In this document: piece by piece, positions 1-9,725 of the stretch | How the letters are laid out: each line of letters opens with the position of its first letter | How positions within the stretch are numbered: position 1 is the stretch's first letter | DNA from: Pedobacter glucosidilyticus | GTDB lineage: Bacteria > Bacteroidota > Bacteroidia > Sphingobacteriales > Sphingobacteriaceae | Length of the DNA: 64,000 bases | Assembly (NCBI RefSeq): GCF_002483235.1 | Contig: NZ_DLHN01000021.1 | Location: forward strand, 186,001-250,000 | Direction: 5' to 3' | Translations under genes and position numbers: made by a program | Notes under the pieces: model-generated | What the model was told of the DNA's origin: nothing | What the model saw: the letters and a program-made list of their open reading frames with translations, nothing else | Databases searched by the model: none

Positions 1-573
1 GGTATTGATAATCATGCTTCTTTTTTTTTAGGTTCAAATCTTTATATTTCTGACGATGCAGTTTTGAAAATAGCTAAAAATCATTCAACTTTAAGTGGTG
101 CCGGTATTCTAATCCCAGGTAACGGTCAGGAAAACCAGGGTTCTATCATTTTTAATACTGCAGTACCGGCTAATGTAATTGCAGAAACGCCTTATCATAG
201 CCCAAGAATGATTATCAATGGAACGGGCAATGTCGGCATAGGTACCACCACTCCAGATGAAAAACTCACTGTAAAGGGTAAAATACACGCAGAAGAAGTT
301 CGGGTTGATTTAAATGTACCGGGACCTGACTATGTATTTGAGCAAGATTATCAGCTTAAATCTCTACCAGAAATACAAGCTTTTATTAAAGAAAATAAAC
401 ATTTACCAGAAATTCCTTCGGCTAAAGAAATGGAAGAAAAGGGGATTAACTTGAGTGAGATGAATATGCTATTGTTGAAAAAAGTAGAGGAGTTGACTTT
501 GCATTTGATTAAGCAGAATGAAGAGATAAAGGAATTAAAAGATGAAATAAAGGCAATTAAGACAAAACTGTAG
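1..573 (+). CDS. Tail-fibre-like surface protein, 5' end outside window
   Basis: The frame is open from base 1, so the gene begins upstream of the window. The visible 190 residues hold a GNVGIGT motif (near base 228), typical of Bacteroidota phage-tail-fibre-like surface proteins. A conserved C-terminal module follows, with PDYVFEQDY, ENKHLPEIPSA and LSEMN motifs, ending in a Lys/Glu-rich coiled coil. This C-terminal module often ends long secreted proteins in this phylum, and a role in trimerisation or anchoring is inferred. Its last ~90 residues are almost identical to those of the next gene, which starts one base after this stop. The function is unknown; surface or structural is the best guess. 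Confidence 0.75.
   Translation, partial: GIDNHASFFLGSNLYISDDAVLKIAKNHSTLSGAGILIPGNGQENQGSIIFNTAVPANVIAETPYHSPRMIINGTGNVGIGTTTPDEKLTVKGKIHAEEVRVDLNVPGPDYVFEQDYQLKSLPEIQAFIKENKHLPEIPSAKEMEEKGINLSEMNMLLLKKVEELTLHLIKQNEEIKELKDEIKAIKTKL
222..490 (+). repeat. Duplicated C-terminal coding segment, copy 1
   Basis: About 270 bp, from the GNVGIGT codons to the LLLKKVEEL codons, closely matches positions 1165-1451 in the next gene, with scattered and mostly silent differences. The upstream parts of the two genes are unrelated, so the shared tail reflects a recent tandem duplication or gene conversion. Confidence 0.7.
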
Positions 574-574
574 A

Positions 575-1579
575 ATGAAGTATACTTTTACCTTTTTAAT
601 GAGCTTGTTTGTTACAAGCATTTCATTTTCACAAACCAATGTTTTTCCATTAGATGGAAATGTGGGTATAGGGACTTTAACACCATTTCAGAAATTAGAA
701 GTTTCAGGAGGAATAGGTTTTTCTAATCAAAATTCTCAAGATAAGAAACTTTATTCTCCAGCAGATGGAACACTAGAGTGGATGACACATAATGCTGCTG
801 TTGAACATGGTTTTGCTATAAGTCATCAAGGTTTTAAAACCGTTTATCTAAATACCTCGGGTATAAGTTATTTTAATGGCGGTAATATTGGTATAGGAAC
901 TACTAGTCCAGTGAGTTTATTGGATATTAGAGGCAGATTAACAGTTCCTGAAATATCATTTGCACTAAATGGTACGGACGATTCTGATCCTTATAGATTA
1001 AGAAAAGTTCAATCATCATCTAATGTTAATTGGCTTGAGTTACAATTGAATGATGATTACAATGAATCTTTCAGAATTTATGGAAATTCTTGTGAAGGAT
1101 TTAATTGTTTAGAATATAGTGGTAATTTATATCATTCATTTGATGCCTCAGGAAATGTTTATCATAAAGGCAATGTAGGCATAGGTACCACCATTCCAGA
1201 TGAAAAACTTACCGTAAAGGGTAAAATACATGCGGAGGAAGTTCGGGTAGATTTAAATGTACCGGGACCTGATTATGTATTTGAAGAAAACTATCAGCTA
1301 AAATCTCTATCAGAAATACAAGCTTTCATAAAGGAAAATAAACATTTACCAGAAGTTCCCTCTGCTAAAGAAATGGAAGAAAAGGGGATTAATTTGAGTG
1401 AGATGAATATGCTATTATTAAAAAAGGTAGAAGAATTAACCTTACATCTTATCAAACAAGATGAATATTTAAAAGCCAGTCAGTATCAGCAGGAAAATAT
1501 TCTTAAACAGTTGGCCATCCTGATGAAGCGTAATGAAGATTTAGAAAAACAAATTAACCAGTTCATAAAAAATGATTAA
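575..1579 (+). CDS. Secreted tail-fibre-like protein
   Basis: 334 residues. A signal peptide is visible (hydrophobic residues 5-17, cleavage near SFSQ). GNVGIGT-type motifs occur near residues 28, 103 and 199, each the start of a beta-structured repeat of the tail-fibre type. The C-terminal module (PDYVFEENY, ENKHLPEVPSA, LSEMN) begins near residue 225 and ends in a coiled coil. It starts one base after the previous stop and overlaps the next gene by 8 bases, so the three are probably one operon feeding the rhs gene. Exact function is unknown. Confidence 0.8.
   Translation: MKYTFTFLMSLFVTSISFSQTNVFPLDGNVGIGTLTPFQKLEVSGGIGFSNQNSQDKKLYSPADGTLEWMTHNAAVEHGFAISHQGFKTVYLNTSGISYFNGGNIGIGTTSPVSLLDIRGRLTVPEISFALNGTDDSDPYRLRKVQSSSNVNWLELQLNDDYNESFRIYGNSCEGFNCLEYSGNLYHSFDASGNVYHKGNVGIGTTIPDEKLTVKGKIHAEEVRVDLNVPGPDYVFEENYQLKSLSEIQAFIKENKHLPEVPSAKEMEEKGINLSEMNMLLLKKVEELTLHLIKQDEYLKASQYQQENILKQLAILMKRNEDLEKQINQFIKND
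1165..1451 (+). repeat. Duplicated C-terminal coding segment, copy 2
   Basis: Counterpart of positions 222-490, encoding the same conserved tail module in the adjacent gene. Confidence 0.7.
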
Positions 1580-2513
1580 ACATCTACTTTTAGTTTCTTT
1601 ATTTTTTAGTTACTACCTAGTTCATGCACAAACTCAAACCAGAGATAATGCAGGTTTGCAAGGTAATCAAGGTGCAACCTCTGGTTTTTTTGAAACTTAC
1701 CAACCTATTAATTACCCGGCTGGAGCAAGTGATTGGTGGCATTTACTTGATGTTAGACATACTAACCCTAATAATAATTACGCTATGCAATTTTCAGGGT
1801 CTTTTTTTGACCAAGAATTATATTTCCGTAAAACTAATCATAATCCTGCTCAAGCGTGGTCCAGAATACCAACCGAAAATGGTGGTGCATTTACTGTAAA
1901 AGCAAAATCATGGTTTTCTCATGGTAATACAAGTATACAGGGCTATTCATGGACGGATGCTGCTTTAACTACCAACAGTATAGAAATTGTTAATAATGAG
2001 GGTACTGTAAATAATAGTTCGCCTACTTTAGCATTCCATCGATATGGAAGCGGTGGTCCGCAATTTCGACTATCTGCAGATGGCTCAAATATTCTTTATT
2101 TAGAGAGTTCAGGAGCAAACTCTGCCCGAAGCCCTTTAGCTTATGGAGGTGGGCCTAATAGTTATTTTACTAAACTTCATATAGATGGGGCTTTATCTGT
2201 TAAAGGCCAAATACGTTCTTCAGAAGTTAAGGTAGAAGTTGGTCCATGGCCAGATTATGTTTTTGAAGATAAATATACCCTAAGAAGCTTAGATGATGTA
2301 GCTGCTTTTATTAAAGAAAATAAACATTTACCAGAAGTTCCGTCAGCAAGTACCGTAAAAGAAGAGGGTGTTAGTTTAGGCGAGATGAATAGTATTTTAT
2401 TAAAAAAGGTGGAAGAACTTACCCTTTATCTTTTAAAACAAGACTCGCAAATGAAAGAAATGGCTTCTCAAATTCTACAGTTACAGCAGGAAATAGATAC
2501 CATTAAGAAATAA
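1572..2513 (+). CDS. Secreted tail-fibre-like protein, third paralog
   Basis: 313 residues with a signal peptide (hydrophobic residues 5-17, ending in VHAQ). The middle contains aromatic and Gly/Asn-rich stretches and a short beta-rich segment without clear GNVGIGT repeats. The end carries the same module as the two preceding genes (PDYVFEDKY, ENKHLPEVPSA, LGEMN) and a Gln/Glu-rich coiled coil, though more diverged. The start overlaps the previous gene by 8 bases, which suggests translational coupling. Expected to be a surface protein; ligand and role cannot be read from sequence. Confidence 0.78.
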   Translation: MIKHLLLVSLFFSYYLVHAQTQTRDNAGLQGNQGATSGFFETYQPINYPAGASDWWHLLDVRHTNPNNNYAMQFSGSFFDQELYFRKTNHNPAQAWSRIPTENGGAFTVKAKSWFSHGNTSIQGYSWTDAALTTNSIEIVNNEGTVNNSSPTLAFHRYGSGGPQFRLSADGSNILYLESSGANSARSPLAYGGGPNSYFTKLHIDGALSVKGQIRSSEVKVEVGPWPDYVFEDKYTLRSLDDVAAFIKENKHLPEVPSASTVKEEGVSLGEMNSILLKKVEELTLYLLKQDSQMKEMASQILQLQQEIDTIKK

Positions 2514-2562
2514 GATAATCTAAAGGACACTTATGAAAACGTTAAACATTTAACCTAAGCTT

Positions 2563-3027
2563 ATGAAAAAAATATACTTCATCATTTTATGTACTTGTTG
2601 CTTAATGCTTAAGTTGCAAGCACAAGAGCGACTTACGTTTACTTATGATGCAGCAGGTAACCAAACCCAACGTAAATGGATTTGTGCTAACTGTAGCTCA
2701 AGCGCTTACAGGCCAACTGAGGAGCAAGTAAAATTATTAAATGATTCAAAATTTGCTGATGAAGATAAAGAGCCTAAAAGAAGTTTAGAAGGCTTTCCTA
2801 ATCCTGTAACAGAACAAATGCAGGTAAAATGGAGCTCTAATGAGCAAATTTATGTAAAGCAGCTCATGCTTTTTAGCGTTTTGGGTGTTAAAGTGCTAGA
2901 AAAGACATTTCAGAGTTATGAACAAAGCACCATTTTAGATTTTACTTCATTGGCTCCAGGTATCTATGTCTTACAAGCCATTTATTCAGATAACCTTAAA
3001 GAAACCTTGAAAATATTTAAAAAATAA
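2563..3027 (+). CDS. Small T9SS-sorted protein with a YD motif
   Basis: 154 residues: signal peptide (residues 1-20, ending LQAQ), then a single Rhs-like YD motif (FTYDAAGNQTQ, residues ~25-35), a linker with CANC, and a T9SS type A C-terminal sorting domain (residues ~78-154: GFPNP, a VLG turn, APGIYVLQ, terminal KIFKK). T9SS exports proteins across the outer membrane and recognises this tail. It lies 11 bases before the giant Rhs gene, which itself has no such tail. A single YD motif beside an Rhs protein suggests an accessory or docking role, which is inference. Confidence 0.75.
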   Translation: MKKIYFIILCTCCLMLKLQAQERLTFTYDAAGNQTQRKWICANCSSSAYRPTEEQVKLLNDSKFADEDKEPKRSLEGFPNPVTEQMQVKWSSNEQIYVKQLMLFSVLGVKVLEKTFQSYEQSTILDFTSLAPGIYVLQAIYSDNLKETLKIFKK

Positions 3028-3038
3028 AACATCTATTT

Positions 3039-6000
3039 ATGAAAAGAGTTCTACTTATTTTTCTTGTTTTAAATGAGTTAAGTTTATTTGCAAATCAAGA
3101 TACTATAGTTAATAATCATATCGTAAATCAAGATAGTATTAGCAAAAGCTTGTTAAATGTTAATGATAGCATAACTTATAGTAAAGAAAATAGTATAGTT
3201 ATCTTAAGAGATACTTTTAAATTAGATGATGTTTCGTCTAAGAATATTAGTTCTTTGCCGATATCAAAACAAATTGATCAAACAAATACTTTTCAGAGCA
3301 CATCCTTACCTGAAATAGCAGTTGGGAAAACAAATGGTGTAATTGATGTTAGTCCTACAGGAGCTGCCACTTATACTATTCCAATTTCTTTGCCTCCCGG
3401 TATAAATGGTTTTGTTCCACAAATAGCCTTATCTTACAATAGTCAAGGTAACATCGGATTAGCTGGAATTGGCTGGAGTATAAATGGATTATCTTCAATA
3501 ACACGTGTACCTGCGACTAATTTTCATGACAATAGGGTTGGAAATATAAATTTTGATTCTGGCGATCGGTATGCCTTAGATGGCCAGAGATTAATTCTTA
3601 AAAGTGGTGTTTATGGAGGTGACGGAGCTATTTATGAAACTGAAAACTATTCTAATATAAAAATTATTTCTCATGGTACTTCTCATTATGGAGCTACTTA
3701 TGGACCAAATTATTTTGAAGTAATTTATCCAGATGGTACAAAATCTTTTTATGGAATTTCATATGAATCAAAGACTATTTTAACTTATGCTATAACATAT
3801 TCTGAAAATATTAAAGGCTTAAGAATTAGTTATAATTATACCAATTCTAATAATACTTTAATAATAGAAAGTATTAAATATGGGGGTGTAGGAATAACCC
3901 CCGCTATTAATCAGATAAATTTTAGTTATAGTGCCTCCTTAAGAACAGAACAAGGTTATATTGGAGGATTTAGTTTTGGTAATAGTAAAATATTAACTGA
4001 AATTAATGTTTTAACTGATGGAGTAGGTTTTAGAAATTATAGTTTAAGTTATGACGCTGTTCCTTCACTAAAATATCAACGATTAATAAGTTTAATAGAA
4101 TATAATGGAGATAAAACAGAATCTTTTGTGCCGATTAATTTTACATATGAAAATTCTTTAAATAGCTTAATATATGCGGGTAAAGAACAATTTGGTCTTT
4201 CTGGGATGAATAGTGCAAATTGCAAAGTTCTTAATGAAGATTTTACAGGAGATGGTAAAACTGATTTTATTATTAGTCCTAATAATCCAAACTCTTCAGT
4301 AAAAGATAAGATTTATCTTTTACTAGATCCAGATTATGTGATTGATAATTCACAAGTAGTTTCGACAGTAAATACTGGTACTTATCTTGATGTTTTTCCT
4401 GCTAAACAACTGGATAATAATAATAAATTATTAAAAAACTCAGGATTAATTTTTATTAAAAACGATGGGGATTATAAACTTAAGTTTCAAACATATTCTA
4501 TAGTTCGACCTTTAGGTATCTATGGTATAAAATTAGAGGATGAAAAAGTGTGGGAAGGAGTACCCTCACATAGTTATTTTTCAGAATGTACAAGTGAATA
4601 TGTTGTAGTAGGAGATATACCAAGAACCTTTTTATCAGGTGATTTTAATGGAGATGGATTAACAGATTTAGTTTCGGTAACAAAGCCTTACGAGCAGTTT
4701 TTTGATTATAAAGTTGATAATGATTATTGTGTTGATTGTTGTTATCAATCTAGTTACACTATTAATTCAGCCGTAGTAAATTTTATCAATCTTGATAGAA
4801 GAATAGAATCAAATTTTGTTTTATATGCAGGATCTTTATTAGCTCCAAACAATAATAATAACCAATTAATAACGGCTGACTTTAATGGAGATGGTAAAAC
4901 AGATATTTTACAGATTACTTCAGGTAAAATGTATGTTTATGGATTTAATGACAATAATAATATTTATAAGATTTGGGAAACATCTGATAATAGAATTACT
5001 ACCAATCAGGATTTTAAGCCATTACTAGGAGATTATAATGGAGACGGAAAAGCCGATATTATCTTTCCTACAGTTTTGCAGACGTTTTCTAATAGTTATA
5101 ATTTTTATCATACAAATAGTCAGATTTATGCTGTATTTTTATCTACAGGAAAAGATTTTTTTAAGACAGAAAGAAGTATGCCTTTTGGTAATGCTAAAGT
5201 AAATCCTTATAATGGTCATTTTAAATTTATAAATTATATCTCAGCTGATATAAATGGCGATAATAAGTCTGATTTTATAAGAATAACTACTGATACTTAC
5301 AACAATCAAATACAGGGGCAATTACAGGTTTCTACGTTTAGCAATATAGGAGGTGAAAATAATTCGAATGTTGCAATGGTTGAAGCAGGCCCTTTTATGA
5401 ATACAATTACCACTAGTCTTATTCATTATCCTATTCCAGTGTTTAAAACAGGTGATAAGCCTAATTATAATTTAGAGTTTGGGTTGCTGAGTAATAATGG
5501 ACTTCATTCTTTTAAATTTACAAAAGATTTTAAAAAAGAGTCTGTAATTGACCAGATAAGTCAACAAGCAATTTCATACAAAATAACATATAAACCTTTA
5601 ATCTATAATGTTGATAATTATGATGAGCTTCAGATTTACCAACAGGACTTCAACCAAATTTTTCCTTATATTGATATTCAAAATGCTCTCGGACTAAAAG
5701 TTGTTAGTAAAATAGAACGGCAAAACTATTATTCAACTGGAATAGCATTAAAACAAGTTTTATCATACCAAGGAGCCGTTACTCATAGTAATGGATTAGG
5801 CTTTCTTGGTTTTAAAAAAATAACACGTAGTAATTGGTATTATGATGAAGATCCAAACAGATTTTATAATATAACTATAACGAGTCCGATTCAACGCGGA
5901 GCTGTAATTAAGAAATTTGCTACTAAATATCCTTTTATAAATGATATAATAGAATCTAAAAATATTCCAGAACTAAATGTTTTAAGATTTACCTCTGTAG

Positions 6001-9000
6001 TTGGTCAAGAAATTGTTACAGCATCTCAATCTGTAACTCTTTTACCTGGATTTATAGCAAATGGTTCAAATGGTACATTTTTAGCTAAGATTAATAATCC
6101 AGCTACTGGTATAGATGATGGTGCTACAATTAGTGACTATATAACCAGAACAGATTACACATACAAAACTGAATTGCTTCCAAATAAAGTTTATAAAAAT
6201 TTTACTACCTCTGTATCTGTAAAAGATAATTTAACAGGAACCAACACTTTAAAAACTTTTGAATACGATAGCTATCTAAATTTAGTGAAAGAGCAGCAAA
6301 ATTTCTCAGGGCAAGGGACAACTATAACGGAGATAACTTATAGTAATTATGAAGGCAATACTAGTTATCATATAGGAAGGCCTCTTAATAAAAAAACTAC
6401 CAATAATGCTGCAGGAGACGTTTTTACAACAGAAGAAGAGTATACCTATACAGATTACCTACCTATACAAATAAAAAAGAAAGGACACGGCGCCCCTTTT
6501 ATTACGGAGAATTTAACTTATGATAATTTTGGCAATGTTTTGTCCAAAGCAGTAGTTACAACTGATGGGCAGCGTACATCATCCAAAACCTATGATGCTA
6601 GAGGAAGGTTTGTTGTTTCTGAAACAGACACGGAAGGAATGACAACTGTTTATACTTCTGACCAAGTAACTGGGAATATCTTATCAAAAACTAATCCATA
6701 TAATCAAACCGAAAGTTTTGTATATGATAGTTGGGGAAAATTGATAGAAACTACAGATTATCTTGGTTTTAAATCAAGGATTTCATATGTAAGATCTGGT
6801 ACAGAGACCTATATTTTAACAAATGATGATAAAGGAACGGAAGCCTTTCAAATAATAAATTTTATAGGTGAAAAAATACAAAACTCTTTTAAAGATGTAA
6901 CAGGTCAATGGATAAGCACTAGTTTTCAATATGACACATATGAAAGGTTAAGGAAAAGAAGTGAATCCCATTTTGAACCAGGATATAATGCTATTAAACA
7001 ATGGAATATAACAGATTATGATGAGTATGGTAGGACGATAAGCTTAACTAGCTATACAGGTAAGGTAACCAATATCAGTTATAATGGTTTAACAACAACT
7101 GTTAATGATGGTACTAAAACTACCACTACTACCAAAAACGCTTTAGGACAAATAACTAGTGTACAGGACCTAGGAGGCACCATCAGCTATACCTATGATG
7201 CCGTAGGTAATATGAAAACGGCCAATTATGATGGCGTAGTGCAGCAAATTACGTATGATGGTTGGGGCAGGAAAATCCAATTGACCGATCCTTCTGCCGG
7301 AACTTACAATTATGAGTATAATCAGTTTGGCGAAACCACTAAAGAAATTTCACCTAAAGGGACAACTATATATACTTACCAACCCAATACTGGCAAGCTA
7401 TTAGCAAAAACGCTCACTGGCGATAATACGCAGATGAGCTGGACCTATACTTATGATGGCAGTACAAAGCTACTCAATTCTTTAGCCCTCACCAATGCTG
7501 ATGGTAACAATACTAATTATACTTATACGTACGATAGCAATAAGCGGCCTGCCAGTATAGTAGAAGATAACCTACATGCCCGCTTTGTGAAAAGTTTTAC
7601 TTATGATGACTTTGGCAGGATAAATACAGAAACATCAGAAGCTAAAAATAAAGCGAACAATAAAATAGCTAGTAAAACCTTACAATATCATTATCAGTAT
7701 GGAGAGGTGTTAAAAGTAACCGACCAAGTTTCAGGCTTAAGAATTCATGAAATCCAGAGTTTAAATGAACGGGGGCAGGTCCTTACAGCTTTAATGGGTA
7801 ATAACTTAAAACAAAATGATGGTTATGATAGCTATGGTTTACCACAAAACTTTGTTACACAAAAGCTGGTAGGCAATCCTACTAATCTCATGAATTTAAG
7901 TTATACTTTTAATGTCCAACGAGCGCTATTAACCAACAGAAGCAATAGCGCCTTTAGTTGGAACGAGAGTTTTGCTTATGACAGCCAAGACCGTTTAACT
8001 AATTTTAACGATAATCATGGTAACAACAGCCACATTTATGATAATAAAGGACGTATTACGAATAACAGCCAGTTAGGAGATTATACCTATAATAATTACC
8101 AACAAACCCAGTTAAATAATTTGGTAAGTACAGCTCAAACATGGTATCAAGATAGAGCTTTACAGCAAATTACCTATAACGCCTTTAAAAGCCCAATAGA
8201 AATAAACGAAGAGGGTAAAGAAAGGATAAGTTTCCAGTACAATGCAGGTTTACAGCGGGCCCACATGTACTATGGCAGTACAGCAACAGAAAAAATGGAT
8301 CGTCCTTACCGTCGTCATTACAGTGAAGACGGTACGATGGAAATCACCGAAGATATACAAAACGGTACCACCAATTTTGTGTTTTACTTAGGAGGTGATG
8401 CTTACAGTGCACCAGCTATATGGAAAGAAATACACCATAGCAATGCCCAACCTTTAGATGCGCAGTTATATTTTCTACATCGCGACCATTTGGGTAGTAT
8501 CGTGATGATTACGGATGCAACAGGTAATATAGCAGAAAAAAGGCAATTTGATGCCTGGGGAAATATTGTTAAATTAGAGAATGGAAACGGTGTTCCATTA
8601 ACTGCCTTTGTTATCCTCGACCGTGGATACACAGGGCATGAGCATTTATTAGGCGTATCCTTAATACACATGAATGGCCGCTTGTATGACTCTAAATTAC
8701 ACAGGTTTTTACAACCGGATAATTATGTACAAGACCCATACAATAGCCAGAATTTTAATAGGTATGGCTATGTATATAATAACCCGTTAAGCCATGTGGA
8801 CCCTAGTGGGGAGTTTATACATTTAATAGTAGGAGCTGTAATAGGTGGTGTGATAAATTGGGCTGCTAATGGCGCTAAGTTTAGTTGGAAAGGATTAGCA
8901 CATTTTGGTATTGGGGCTTTGGCTGGTGCAGCGGCGGCTGGTATTGGAGCAGGTGTTAATGTTGCTATGGCAGGCGGAAGTTTTGGCGCAGGATTTATGG

Positions 9001-9707
9001 GTACGGCTGCAGGAGTTTCATCAACAGGCTTTATTGCTGGTGCAGCAACCGGAGCAAGTGCAGGTTTTACCAATGGATTTGTTAGTGGAATTGGGAATAC
9101 AGCATTAAATGGTGGGAATATAGGTGAATCTTTAGGTGCCGGTTTTAAAAATGGATTTAAACAGGGAATAGCTGGAGGAATAACAGGAGGAGTTTTTGGA
9201 GGGATAGATGCTTTAACCAAGGATGTAAACTTTTTTACAGGGAAGGCACATCTTGATCTTTCAGACGGTTACGGAGCTCATGGTATTAGTGAGAAATTAA
9301 CCGAAATTCAAGGGAAACATGTGGGTAAATTTGAGGGAGTCAATGTTTACGAATCTTCATCCTTAAATGGCGATGCCGCAGTTACTTTGCCCGGACGTGG
9401 TATAACCGTCGGCAAGGGTGTTTTTACCTTAAATACTAATCCTACACTTATGCAACATGAATATGGTCATATATTGCAAGTAGGAGAAGTTGGATTAATT
9501 GATTTTTATCGAGTAATCGGAAAAGAAAGCCTTATGAGTGCTGCTATGAACGGCAAATTTGGACATGTCCATCAAAAATTCTGGACAGAAACTTGGGCCA
9601 ATTTCTTATCAAGTAATTATTTTGGAAGTAGGTATATTAATACAGGTAAATTCCCAATACAAGATATTAACTGGGTTAACAAGCTCAAGTTTTTTAGACT
9701 TTTTTAA
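3039..9707 (+). CDS. Giant SpvB/Rhs polymorphic toxin with C-terminal HExxH domain
   Basis: 2222 residues. Signal-like N-terminus (residues 1-19). SpvB-type start (TGAATYTIPISLPPG, ~107-121; LSYNS and GIGWSINGLSSITR, 131-156). FG-GAP-like calcium-loop repeats of form DFNGDGKTD near residues 402, 535, 614, 665 and 737. YD repeats from ~1150. Rhs core with RDHLGSI (~1815), GRLYD, and the junction YVYNNPLSHVDPSGE near residue 1925. Beyond that the tip is variable: a Gly/Ala-rich hydrophobic stretch (~1930-2060) and a last domain with H2140-E-Y-G-H2144, a zinc-peptidase-type motif, followed by WTETWAN. Rhs shells encapsulate and deliver such tips. The next gene is the likely immunity partner. Confidence 0.9.
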   Translation: MKRVLLIFLVLNELSLFANQDTIVNNHIVNQDSISKSLLNVNDSITYSKENSIVILRDTFKLDDVSSKNISSLPISKQIDQTNTFQSTSLPEIAVGKTNGVIDVSPTGAATYTIPISLPPGINGFVPQIALSYNSQGNIGLAGIGWSINGLSSITRVPATNFHDNRVGNINFDSGDRYALDGQRLILKSGVYGGDGAIYETENYSNIKIISHGTSHYGATYGPNYFEVIYPDGTKSFYGISYESKTILTYAITYSENIKGLRISYNYTNSNNTLIIESIKYGGVGITPAINQINFSYSASLRTEQGYIGGFSFGNSKILTEINVLTDGVGFRNYSLSYDAVPSLKYQRLISLIEYNGDKTESFVPINFTYENSLNSLIYAGKEQFGLSGMNSANCKVLNEDFTGDGKTDFIISPNNPNSSVKDKIYLLLDPDYVIDNSQVVSTVNTGTYLDVFPAKQLDNNNKLLKNSGLIFIKNDGDYKLKFQTYSIVRPLGIYGIKLEDEKVWEGVPSHSYFSECTSEYVVVGDIPRTFLSGDFNGDGLTDLVSVTKPYEQFFDYKVDNDYCVDCCYQSSYTINSAVVNFINLDRRIESNFVLYAGSLLAPNNNNNQLITADFNGDGKTDILQITSGKMYVYGFNDNNNIYKIWETSDNRITTNQDFKPLLGDYNGDGKADIIFPTVLQTFSNSYNFYHTNSQIYAVFLSTGKDFFKTERSMPFGNAKVNPYNGHFKFINYISADINGDNKSDFIRITTDTYNNQIQGQLQVSTFSNIGGENNSNVAMVEAGPFMNTITTSLIHYPIPVFKTGDKPNYNLEFGLLSNNGLHSFKFTKDFKKESVIDQISQQAISYKITYKPLIYNVDNYDELQIYQQDFNQIFPYIDIQNALGLKVVSKIERQNYYSTGIALKQVLSYQGAVTHSNGLGFLGFKKITRSNWYYDEDPNRFYNITITSPIQRGAVIKKFATKYPFINDIIESKNIPELNVLRFTSVVGQEIVTASQSVTLLPGFIANGSNGTFLAKINNPATGIDDGATISDYITRTDYTYKTELLPNKVYKNFTTSVSVKDNLTGTNTLKTFEYDSYLNLVKEQQNFSGQGTTITEITYSNYEGNTSYHIGRPLNKKTTNNAAGDVFTTEEEYTYTDYLPIQIKKKGHGAPFITENLTYDNFGNVLSKAVVTTDGQRTSSKTYDARGRFVVSETDTEGMTTVYTSDQVTGNILSKTNPYNQTESFVYDSWGKLIETTDYLGFKSRISYVRSGTETYILTNDDKGTEAFQIINFIGEKIQNSFKDVTGQWISTSFQYDTYERLRKRSESHFEPGYNAIKQWNITDYDEYGRTISLTSYTGKVTNISYNGLTTTVNDGTKTTTTTKNALGQITSVQDLGGTISYTYDAVGNMKTANYDGVVQQITYDGWGRKIQLTDPSAGTYNYEYNQFGETTKEISPKGTTIYTYQPNTGKLLAKTLTGDNTQMSWTYTYDGSTKLLNSLALTNADGNNTNYTYTYDSNKRPASIVEDNLHARFVKSFTYDDFGRINTETSEAKNKANNKIASKTLQYHYQYGEVLKVTDQVSGLRIHEIQSLNERGQVLTALMGNNLKQNDGYDSYGLPQNFVTQKLVGNPTNLMNLSYTFNVQRALLTNRSNSAFSWNESFAYDSQDRLTNFNDNHGNNSHIYDNKGRITNNSQLGDYTYNNYQQTQLNNLVSTAQTWYQDRALQQITYNAFKSPIEINEEGKERISFQYNAGLQRAHMYYGSTATEKMDRPYRRHYSEDGTMEITEDIQNGTTNFVFYLGGDAYSAPAIWKEIHHSNAQPLDAQLYFLHRDHLGSIVMITDATGNIAEKRQFDAWGNIVKLENGNGVPLTAFVILDRGYTGHEHLLGVSLIHMNGRLYDSKLHRFLQPDNYVQDPYNSQNFNRYGYVYNNPLSHVDPSGEFIHLIVGAVIGGVINWAANGAKFSWKGLAHFGIGALAGAAAAGIGAGVNVAMAGGSFGAGFMGTAAGVSSTGFIAGAATGASAGFTNGFVSGIGNTALNGGNIGESLGAGFKNGFKQGIAGGITGGVFGGIDALTKDVNFFTGKAHLDLSDGYGAHGISEKLTEIQGKHVGKFEGVNVYESSSLNGDAAVTLPGRGITVGKGVFTLNTNPTLMQHEYGHILQVGEVGLIDFYRVIGKESLMSAAMNGKFGHVHQKFWTETWANFLSSNYFGSRYINTGKFPIQDINWVNKLKFFRLF
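8172..8813 (+). repeat. Rhs core repeat, copy 1 (in full-length gene)
   Basis: 642 bp coding for the end of the Rhs core up to DPSGE, nearly identical to positions 13501-14142 (constant offset 5329). Identity stops exactly at the core/toxin-tip junction, the usual point for tip exchange in Rhs loci. Confidence 0.9.
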
Positions 9708-9725
9708 CAAATAAAAGTGACAAAG

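Noticed and set aside
8768..9220. 150-codon Pro/Ala-rich - strand frame
   Set aside because: It is the complement of the Gly/Ala-rich segment of the Rhs protein, with no independent support.
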